A DNA stretch of 64,000 bases from Phenylobacterium sp. (GTDB lineage Bacteria; Pseudomonadota; Alphaproteobacteria; Caulobacterales; Caulobacteraceae): assembly GCF_013911965.1 (NCBI RefSeq), contig NZ_JACESE010000007.1:141977-205976 (forward strand), read 5' to 3'. The first letter of the stretch is position 1. The number at the start of each line of letters is the position of its first letter. The translations under genes were made by a program, and so were the position numbers. Under the pieces are notes generated by a model, which did not search any database, was not told where the DNA came from, and was given only the letters and a program-made list of their open reading frames with translations. This document shows, piece after piece, positions 17,771 through 24,137 of the stretch.

Positions 17771-18648
17771 CTCGCGGTCTCCTGTTTGGATCGGGCGTAG
17801 TGCTGGGTCCCCCGGGTCAGCACCGCATCGCCCGGCTGCAGCGTGGCGAGGTCGAGGTCCGGGGCGGTTTCCAGCTGGCGGTAGAGCGGGGCGAGGTCGG
17901 CCTCCAGCGTCTGGCGCAGGAGGTCTTCGAAGCTCTCGATGACGAAATAGGTCTGCTGGTAGTCGTCGATGCGGTAGGGCGTGCGCATCACACGGCCGAT
18001 GTCGAAGCCCACCCGGTTGGGCGAGGGATCGTCCAGGGCGAAGACGGACTCGCCATAGCTGGAGACGATGCCGGCGCCATAGATGCGCAAGGCCCCGGCC
18101 TCGCGCACGAGGCCGAATTCGACCGTGTACCAGTAGAGGCGCGCCAGTCGGTGCAGGGCCCCCAGGCCCAGGGACTTCAGGCCGCCCTCGCCATAGGCCT
18201 GCATGTAGTCGGCGAAGACGGGGTCTGCGAGCAGGGGCACATGGCCGAAGACGTCGTGGAAGACGTCCGGCTCCTGCAGATAGTCCATCTGGTCGGGACG
18301 CCGGATGAAGCGGCCGGCGACGAAGGTGCGATTGGCCAGGTGCCGGAAGAAGACGTCGTCGGGCACGAGGCCCGGCACGGCGACCACCCGCCAGCCGGTG
18401 GCCTTGGTCAGGCGCTCCGACAACTCGTCGAAGTCGGGAATGCCGGGCTTGGACAGGCGAAGGACGTCGAGGCCCTTCAGGAAGGCCTCGCTCGCGCGGC
18501 CCGGCAGCATCTGCGACTGGCGCGCGAACAGCCGGTCCCACATGGCGTGTTCATCCGCCGTGTAGTCGGCCCAGCCCTGCGGGATGGTCCAGTCCGCCGC
18601 CGCGCCAGCGGGCGGAGTCGTCAAAGGATGTGCGCTGCCATCGCTCAT
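17767..18648 (-). CDS. phhA: Phenylalanine 4-monooxygenase
   Basis: Hydroxylates phenylalanine to tyrosine using tetrahydrobiopterin and non-heme iron. 293 residues, the single-domain bacterial form. Iron ligands are visible as HDVFGHVPLL (two His) and the Glu in YWYTVEFGLV. First gene of the operon; the promoter lies in the 102-base gap to the divergent Lrp-type regulator. The usual partner pterin carbinolamine dehydratase (phhB) is not adjacent. Confidence 0.96.
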   Translation of the reverse strand: MSDGSAHPLTTPPAGAAADWTIPQGWADYTADEHAMWDRLFARQSQMLPGRASEAFLKGLDVLRLSKPGIPDFDELSERLTKATGWRVVAVPGLVPDDVFFRHLANRTFVAGRFIRRPDQMDYLQEPDVFHDVFGHVPLLADPVFADYMQAYGEGGLKSLGLGALHRLARLYWYTVEFGLVREAGALRIYGAGIVSSYGESVFALDDPSPNRVGFDIGRVMRTPYRIDDYQQTYFVIESFEDLLRQTLEADLAPLYRQLETAPDLDLATLQPGDAVLTRGTQHYARSKQETAR

Positions 18649-18712
18649 GCGACAAGTTTGCGCGCAAACGAGCGAAAAGGGGTTTCAGACTTTAGGCGAA
18701 CTCGATGATATT

Positions 18713-18736
18713 CGGAATGAGATTTCTCAAATTCCG
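18713..18736. promoter_or_regulatory. CGGAAT-N12-ATTCCG dyad, candidate Lrp-type operator
   Basis: Perfect outer arms CGGAAT (18713-18718) and ATTCCG (18731-18736), with an inner GAGA-TT-TCTC offset by one base. It lies 14 bp before the Lrp-type gene and 64 bp before phhA, suitable for an autoregulator that also controls the tyrosine operon. The flanks are unusually AT-rich for this genome. Confidence 0.6.
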
Positions 18737-18750
18737 CGAGGGGCGAAACG

Positions 18751-19212
18751 ATGGTCGCCATGGACGAGATCGACCGCAAGCTGGTGCGCGCCCTGCAGGA
18801 GGACGCGACTCTCAGCCACGCGGCCCTGGCCGAGCGGGTCGGCGCCTCGCCCACCTCCTGCTGGCGACGGATCAAGGCGCTGGAGGAGGCCGGTGTGCTG
18901 ATGAAGCCCGTGCGGCTGGTCGATCCGCAGGCCGTGGCCCGGGGCGTCAGCGTCATGCTGCAGATCCGCGCCAAGTCGCACGACCCGGAGGCCCGGCGCG
19001 AGCTGGAGACCTATCTGCGCGGCCGGCCGGAGATCATGGAGTGCTACTCCATGTCCGGCGAGTGGGACTATCTGATGCGCATCGTCGTCGCCGATGTGGC
19101 CGGCTACGAGCGGTTCCTGATGCGCGAGCTGCTGAACCACCCGAATGTGGCGACCTCGGCCTCGCACTTCGCCATGAGCCAGGTGAAGTACACCACGGCC
19201 CTGCCGGTCTGA
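18751..19212 (+). CDS. Lrp/AsnC family regulator of the phenylalanine/tyrosine operon
   Basis: A 153-residue regulator with an N-terminal HTH (DEIDRKLVRALQEDATLSHA ... GASPTSCWRRIKALEEAG) and a C-terminal RAM ligand-binding domain (VMECYSMSGEWDYLMRIV-like pattern). It is divergent from phhA, which together with the dyad at 18713 suggests it senses an aromatic amino acid and controls the operon, as comparable Lrp-type regulators of phh/hmg genes do. ATG at 18751 follows GAGGGG at a good distance; ATG at 18760 is possible. Confidence 0.93.
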   Translation: MVAMDEIDRKLVRALQEDATLSHAALAERVGASPTSCWRRIKALEEAGVLMKPVRLVDPQAVARGVSVMLQIRAKSHDPEARRELETYLRGRPEIMECYSMSGEWDYLMRIVVADVAGYERFLMRELLNHPNVATSASHFAMSQVKYTTALPV

Positions 19213-19216
19213 GCCG

Positions 19217-20755
19217 CTACTTCGCCGCCGCGATCAGGGCCCGCACGTCGTCGGAGAAGGCCGCGGCCGTGTCGCCCAGATAGAGCATGTGGCCCGACGG
19301 GTAGTCCTTGAAGGTCACGCGGTCGGACGGAAGGCCGGCCTCCTCGATCTGCCGCCGCGCGGCCGCTGGCGTGGTGACGAGGTCGTAGTGGCCGGAGGCC
19401 ACCAGCACCCGCAGGTCCGGATTGCGGCGCATGGCGATGGCCAGGTCCTGGGCGAAGCTCTGGCCCGGCGCGACCTGGGCGCGGTCCCATTTCCAGTTGG
19501 CCAGCAGGTCCTTCCAGACGATGGCGCCATAGGGCCGCTTCATCACAACCTTCAGGTCGTCGCGGAGCATCTGGTGAAACGCGGCGACGAAGCCGGGGAC
19601 ATAGCGGGTCATGGCCGGATCGTCGGCGACCGGCTCGCCGCCTGTCGGCTCCAGCGGCAGGGTGTAGCGGCCGTCGTAGAGGCCGAGCGCCAGCCCCTGG
19701 TCGGCCAGCAGGGTACGGGCGAAGGCGCCGCTCGGCACGGCCAGGCTTTCGGCGTAGGCGGTGGCCGGCAGCCCCGTATAGCCGGTCAGCGTCCGAACGA
19801 CGGCGGCGCGCGCGCCGGGGCTCAGCGCGCCGGACCGCTCGGCGCGCAGGGCGTCCGAATAGGCGCCGCGGGCGAACGCCTCCACCTCGGCCTGGAAGGC
19901 GGGCAGGGCGCTCGCCTGATGCGCGGTTCGCCCGTGCGCCCAGGCGGTGGCGGCCTGGGCGGTCAGATCGCTCGCCGCCGAGGATACGGCGCGGTCCGGA
20001 TCCGGCGGTCCGCCTCGCCCGCCCAGCGTCGTGCCCAGCAGCACGACGCCGTTGACGGTGATCCCGCGCATGACGCCCACATAGGTGGGCCCGCCCATCA
20101 GGGCGCGGGGCAGGAGGGCGGCGCGGACGCTGCCATAGCTCTCGCCCATCAGGAACTTGGGCGAGGTCCAGCGGCCGTTTTCGGACAGCCAGAGCTCGAT
20201 GAACTGGGCGACGGAGTCGGCGTCCTGATCGACCCCCCAGAAGTCCTCCGGCCTTCCGGCCCCGATGGCGCGGCTGTAGCCCGTGCCGACAGGGTCGATG
20301 AAGACCAGGTCGGCGACGTCCAGCAGGCTGTCGGGATTGTCCGCCACGCCGAACGGCGGGACGTTGGCGGGGTTCACCTCCTGGTCCAGCACGACGCGGC
20401 GCGGTCCGACGGCGCCCATGTGCAGCCAGAGGGACGATGAGCCGGGACCTCCGTTGAAGACGAACATCACCGGGCGGTCGGGCTCGCGGGGGCCGTCCTT
20501 CACATAGGAGAAGGCGAAGAGGCTGGCGACGGGATCGCCCGCGGCGTTGAACAGGTGCGTCTCGCCGGCCGTGGCCACATAGTCGATCGTCTTTCCGCGG
20601 ATCGTCGTGCGGTGGCGGGTGACGAAGCGCTGCGGCGCGGGAACCGGCGCCTGCGATCGCGCCGCGCCGTCCGGAGAGGTCACCAGCGTCATGTCCTGGG
20701 CGACTGAGGGCGGGGCGGCGCAGATGAGGGCTGCGGCGAGAAGGAGCCTGCGCAT
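19217..20755 (-). CDS. S10 serine carboxypeptidase-like exported protein (paralogue 1)
   Basis: A 512-residue periplasmic hydrolase that should remove C-terminal residues from peptides. Signal peptide MRRLLLAAALICAAPPSVAQ. Motifs: oxyanion region FNGGPGSSS (about 100-108), FIDPVGTGYSR, nucleophile GESYGS (S206), an Asp in SGHYDLVTTP and a C-terminal His in PSGHMLYLG. ATG at 20755 overlaps the stop of the upstream Tat PLP enzyme (TGATG), so the two are one operon. First of four S10 paralogues between 19 and 36.5 kb. Confidence 0.9.
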   Translation of the reverse strand: MRRLLLAAALICAAPPSVAQDMTLVTSPDGAARSQAPVPAPQRFVTRHRTTIRGKTIDYVATAGETHLFNAAGDPVASLFAFSYVKDGPREPDRPVMFVFNGGPGSSSLWLHMGAVGPRRVVLDQEVNPANVPPFGVADNPDSLLDVADLVFIDPVGTGYSRAIGAGRPEDFWGVDQDADSVAQFIELWLSENGRWTSPKFLMGESYGSVRAALLPRALMGGPTYVGVMRGITVNGVVLLGTTLGGRGGPPDPDRAVSSAASDLTAQAATAWAHGRTAHQASALPAFQAEVEAFARGAYSDALRAERSGALSPGARAAVVRTLTGYTGLPATAYAESLAVPSGAFARTLLADQGLALGLYDGRYTLPLEPTGGEPVADDPAMTRYVPGFVAAFHQMLRDDLKVVMKRPYGAIVWKDLLANWKWDRAQVAPGQSFAQDLAIAMRRNPDLRVLVASGHYDLVTTPAAARRQIEEAGLPSDRVTFKDYPSGHMLYLGDTAAAFSDDVRALIAAAK

Positions 20756-22014
20756 CACGCCGGCGGCGCCTTGGGCAGGGCGGCGAACAGCCGGTCGAGG
20801 TCGTTCATGTCGTTGAAGACGGACAGCGAGACGCGGAACCGATTGCGCGAGACGGTGATCCGCACGTCCTTCTCGCGCAGGAGCGGGCCGAGCTTGCCGT
20901 AGGCGTCCTTCAGCGCGAAGGCGACGAGCGGCGTTGGGCTTCCCATCGGCGTCAGCGGTTCGTAGCCGCGGCCGCGCAGCTCGGTCTGCACGGCGTCCGC
21001 CAGGGGCTGCCGCCAGGCCTGGATGCGGGCGACGTCGAGCTGGCGGATCCAGGGCAGGGTGGTGGCGAGCTGCACCACGCCCGTCCACGAGGTCGTGCCC
21101 ATGGCGAAGTAGCCCTCCGCCGTCTCCGAAGCGGCGTAGTCGGCCACCGTCTCGCCGGGCGGATCGTAGGGCAGGACGTGGGAGGTGAAGCGCGAGACCT
21201 GATGATAGCCCCACCACGGCCGCGCGATTTCGGAGAGCACCTCCTTGCGCGCATAGAGGAAGCCCAGGCCGAAGTCGCCCATCAGCCACTTGTAGGAAGA
21301 GGTCGCCGCGAAATCGACGCCCGCCGCCCGCAGGTCCAGCGGCACAGTCCCGGCGGCGTGGGCCAGGTCGACATAGACGTAGGCCCCGTGGGCGTGAGCC
21401 AGGTCGCAGACCGCCTTGAGGTCGTGCTGAAAGCCGTTGACCGTGGAGACGGCGCTGATCGCCACCAGCTTCGTCTTGCCGTCGATGGCCGCGGCCATGG
21501 CGTCCATGTCGGTCTTGCCCTCAGGCGTCATGGGTAGGGTGACGACGTCCATGCCGGCTTCGCCGAGGCGGCCATAGGTGTAGTAGGAGCCGAAGAAGTG
21601 CAGGGCGTCGGTGACGATCCGACCGCCCGAGGCCGGGATGCCGAGCGCCTGCAGGACCAGGTTCTCGCCCATGGTCGTGGACTGGATGACGGCGATCTCG
21701 TCGGCCGTCCCGCCCACCAGGGCGGCGAAGTTCTCCACCATGGTCTTTTGGAGTTCGCCCATGTCGAGGTCGGGCGCACCCTTCGCCCGGGTCTTGTAGG
21801 CGAGGTAGTCGGAAAGCGCCGCCTTCGCCGCCAATGGCATCGGATGCGTGGCGCCGGAATCCAGATAGACGAAGGGCATCTCGGCGAAGGCCGACCTGGC
21901 GGGAAGCTCCGTCGGCAGGGGCGGCGGCGACGCCGTCTCGGCGCGGGCGGCGCCGGCGCCCAGGGCCGGCGTGGCGGCCGCAGCGGCGACCAGGGCGCGT
22001 CGGGTGAAGTCCAT
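20755..22014 (-). CDS. Tat-exported class V PLP enzyme (isopenicillin N epimerase/PvdN-like)
   Basis: A 419-residue PLP enzyme with an export signal MDFTRRALVAAAAATPALGAGAARAE carrying a twin-arginine pattern, so it probably folds with PLP in the cytoplasm and acts in the periplasm. The class V fold is seen in FVYLDSGATHPMP, QSTTMGENLVL, VYVDLAHAAGTVPLDL and the PLP lysine SSYKWLMGDFG. A known Tat-exported relative is PvdN, which alters a side chain of a periplasmic peptide siderophore. ATG at 22014 is preceded by AGGAGG. It is coupled to a downstream S10 peptidase and has a GCAT-N5-ATGC site 81 bp upstream. Reaction unknown. Confidence 0.85.
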   Translation of the reverse strand: MDFTRRALVAAAAATPALGAGAARAETASPPPLPTELPARSAFAEMPFVYLDSGATHPMPLAAKAALSDYLAYKTRAKGAPDLDMGELQKTMVENFAALVGGTADEIAVIQSTTMGENLVLQALGIPASGGRIVTDALHFFGSYYTYGRLGEAGMDVVTLPMTPEGKTDMDAMAAAIDGKTKLVAISAVSTVNGFQHDLKAVCDLAHAHGAYVYVDLAHAAGTVPLDLRAAGVDFAATSSYKWLMGDFGLGFLYARKEVLSEIARPWWGYHQVSRFTSHVLPYDPPGETVADYAASETAEGYFAMGTTSWTGVVQLATTLPWIRQLDVARIQAWRQPLADAVQTELRGRGYEPLTPMGSPTPLVAFALKDAYGKLGPLLREKDVRITVSRNRFRVSLSVFNDMNDLDRLFAALPKAPPA

Positions 22015-22095
22015 CACACCTCCTCGGACGGCGGCAGCTTAGCCGCCGGCCACGGGATTATCCTTGCGGAGTGGATCGCGCGGCGTCCGCAGCCG

Positions 22096-22108
22096 GCATT
22101 GTTTATGC
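22096..22108. promoter_or_regulatory. GCAT-N5-ATGC palindrome upstream of Tat PLP enzyme/S10 operon
   Basis: GCAT TGTTT ATGC lies between the end of the Lrp gene and the start of the class V PLP enzyme, about 80 bp from the start codon. The gap suggests this operon has its own Lrp-type promoter control. Confidence 0.65.
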
Positions 22109-22152
22109 GCCAGCCCGGAAGGCGCCGCGGCGTATGATCTGGCGATCGGCGT

Positions 22153-22635
22153 CTATCGGAATTGACGCGCCCGCAGCGGTACGGCCGTCGTGCTCTTGGA
22201 CTCGGCCAGGGTCACGATCGAGCGCACGTCGACAACACCGGGCAGCTTCAGCAGCACCGCGAAGATGAAGTCCTGATACCAGGAGACGTCCGGGGCCATG
22301 ATCTTCAGCATGGCGTCCATCTCGCCGAACACGGTCCAGCATTCCAGGATCTCCGGGATGTTGTGGATCGCCTTGTAGAAGTTTTCCCGCTCCTCCTCGG
22401 TCAGGGTCGTCATCTTCACCTGGGCGAAGATCTGCATGGTGAAGCCGAGCTTCTGGTGGTCGACGATGGCCACCACGGCCTTGATGTACCCTTCCTCGCG
22501 CAGGCGCTGGATGCGCCGCCAGCAGGGCGATTGCGACAGGCCGACGCGCTCGGCGAGCTCGGCGGTCGACAGCGAAGCGTCGCGCTGCATCAGGTCGAGG
22601 ATCTTGATGTCGATCGCGTCGAGAGTGAACGGCAT
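22153..22635 (-). CDS. Lrp/AsnC family regulator, proposed master of the peptide locus
   Basis: A 160-residue regulator: HTH at about residues 5-50 (DAIDIKILDLMQRDASLSTA ... GLSQSPCWRRIQRLREEGYI), then a RAM domain with IPEILECWTVFGEMDAMLKI. It is divergent from a PLP enzyme (22796), with two perfect and one near-perfect GCAT-N5-ATGC palindromes between them; the near-perfect copy (GCAT ACCTT ATGT) overlaps its own start, suggesting autoregulation. The same palindrome precedes the S10, TonB receptor and HExxH peptidase genes. The ligand is probably an amino acid, as for the family. Confidence 0.92.
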   Translation of the reverse strand: MPFTLDAIDIKILDLMQRDASLSTAELAERVGLSQSPCWRRIQRLREEGYIKAVVAIVDHQKLGFTMQIFAQVKMTTLTEEERENFYKAIHNIPEILECWTVFGEMDAMLKIMAPDVSWYQDFIFAVLLKLPGVVDVRSIVTLAESKSTTAVPLRARQFR

Positions 22636-22675
22636 ACCTTATGTGCCTCCCAGCTTAGAGATGCATAGCGAATGC
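22632..22675. promoter_or_regulatory. Phased pair of Lrp-type palindromes (one perfect, one near-perfect)
   Basis: GCAT AGCGA ATGC (22663-22675) is perfect; GCAT ACCTT ATGT (22632-22644), 31 bp away, differs at one base and overlaps the Lrp start codon. The spacing matches the 32 bp between the two sites at 34819 and 34851. Confidence 0.65.
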
Positions 22676-22730
22676 GCGCCCCGCCGGTGTCAAGCACCAC
22701 AAAGACAAGAAAAACCCTGAGCCCGGATTA

Positions 22731-22743
22731 GCATCGCCTATGC
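22731..22743. promoter_or_regulatory. GCAT-N5-ATGC palindrome upstream of PLP enzyme
   Basis: GCAT CGCCT ATGC, extended by one more pair (A22730/T22744), 52 bp before the start of the class I/II PLP enzyme and 68 bp from the 22663 site. Confidence 0.65.
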
Positions 22744-22795
22744 TCTCCAGCGGGCGTTCTGCGCTGCGAGGCATGCAGTAGGGACGGGGGACGGC

Positions 22796-23965
22796 GTGAC
22801 ATTTTCCAGCGCGGCGCAGGGCCGCGAAGCATCCCCCCGTCCGGCCGACAGCTATCCTCGCTGGGTGCGCTCGGTGCTGGCGCGGGTCGCCGCCGAGCCC
22901 AAGGCGGCCCTTCTCTTCGACTCCACCATTCGCGAGCCCACCGAGCTCCTGGCGCAGGTCGTCCGCAAGGCCTTCGCCGGTCCGGTGACGGACCGGTACG
23001 AGAGCGTCTTCTCGGCCGGCAACCGCTATGTCGCCCGCGCGGTCGCGTCGCGCCACGGCGTGTCGCCGGGCCAGGTCATCGCCGCCACCGGCGCGACCTC
23101 GGCCATGGCCATGGCCATCCGCGCCTTCGTGCGGCCAGGCGACCACGTGGTGGTCGAGACGCCATGCTTCGACCTGCTGCCGCAACTGGCGCAGGACGCC
23201 GGGGCGCGAATTTCCTATGTCAGCCGCCGTCCGCCCGCCTTCGGGGTCGACCCTGGCGAGCTGGCCGCGGCCATCGGCCCGGACACCCGGCTGATCATCC
23301 TGACCCAGTTGCACAACCCCTCGGGCGCCGCGCTCGACGAGGGCGCTCTGGAGGCGCTGGCGCGCGTGGCCCGCCAGGCGCGCACGCCGATCCTGGTGGA
23401 CGAGGTCTATGCCGACTTCATCGGCGGCGGGGCGAGCGCCCTGCGTGTGGCGCCGGAATTCATCGTCGCCGGCAGCCTGACCAAGGTCCAGGGGCTGTTC
23501 GCCCTGCGCTGCGGCTGGCTCGTGGCCGCGCCGGAGCATGTCGCGCGCATCGAGGCGGCCAATCCGCAGGGCGATCTGGGGGTCTCCAAGCTGGCCCATG
23601 CCGTCGCCGCCCTGGTGCTGGAGGCGCCCGAGCCGTTCGAAGCCCACTGGCGCGGCGTGCTGGCCGAGACGCGCCCCGTCATGGCGCGCCACGCCCAGGC
23701 GATGATCGACGACGGCCTGCTGGCCGGCGATCTCCCGCCCTATGGCTGCATGTACTTTCCGCAGGTGGTCGGCGTCTCCGACACCCGGTCACTGGCTGAA
23801 GAGCTTTGGTCCAAGCACGGACTGGTGGTCGCCCCGGGCGAATACTTCGGCCTTCCGGGCCACATCCGCGTCGGCTTCGGGGGCGACGCCGGGGAACTCG
23901 ATGCCGGCCTTGCCCGGTTGCACGCCGCCCTGGCTTCGCGGCGGCCGCGTTCGGCGCATAGCTGA
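22796..23965 (+). CDS. Class I/II PLP-dependent aminotransferase
   Basis: A 389-residue fold-type I PLP enzyme, probably cytoplasmic (no signal). Visible: ATGATSAMAMAIRAFVRPGD (PLP phosphate region), LTQLHNPSGA, PILVDEVYADF, and the PLP lysine in GSLTKVQGLFALRCGW. It resembles histidinol-phosphate/aromatic-type aminotransferases but the substrate is not readable. The start is GTG at 22796 after GGGGGA; no better start is in frame. Divergent from the Lrp gene with shared palindromes, the classic layout for an Lrp-type regulator and its local amino-acid target gene. Confidence 0.88.
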   Translation: MTFSSAAQGREASPRPADSYPRWVRSVLARVAAEPKAALLFDSTIREPTELLAQVVRKAFAGPVTDRYESVFSAGNRYVARAVASRHGVSPGQVIAATGATSAMAMAIRAFVRPGDHVVVETPCFDLLPQLAQDAGARISYVSRRPPAFGVDPGELAAAIGPDTRLIILTQLHNPSGAALDEGALEALARVARQARTPILVDEVYADFIGGGASALRVAPEFIVAGSLTKVQGLFALRCGWLVAAPEHVARIEAANPQGDLGVSKLAHAVAALVLEAPEPFEAHWRGVLAETRPVMARHAQAMIDDGLLAGDLPPYGCMYFPQVVGVSDTRSLAEELWSKHGLVVAPGEYFGLPGHIRVGFGGDAGELDAGLARLHAALASRRPRSAHS

Positions 23966-23968
23966 TGC
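23956..23968. promoter_or_regulatory. GCAT-N5-ATGC palindrome upstream of large TonB receptor
   Basis: GCAT AGCTG ATGC overlaps the stop of the PLP enzyme, 169 bp before the receptor start. A weak partial copy (GCAT GACCA ATCT, 23987-23999) lies 31 bp further on, the same phasing as elsewhere. The rest of the 24000-24137 leader shows no other clear element. Confidence 0.6.
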
Positions 23969-24137
23969 GTCTGCATCACGACCATTGCATGACCAATCTG
24001 TGTCGGGCAGGCCAAGGGCGTGACTACGCAAAGAAATGCCGGTCGGACATGACTAGCCTTTCAGGCAAGCCAAGCCCGCGGAGTCGGGCGGCTATTGGGG
24101 TTTTGGGCAGTCATCGACAGAGCAGTTGGGGGATCAG

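Noticed and set aside
18541-18648. Upstream extension of the aromatic aminotransferase frame to 18541
   Set aside because: It overlaps almost the whole of phhA in another frame; the ATGA junction at 17767-17770 gives the proper start.
21837-21847. GCAT-CGG-ATGC inside the class V PLP enzyme gene
   Set aside because: Spacer is 3 bases and it is coding; not counted as a regulon site.
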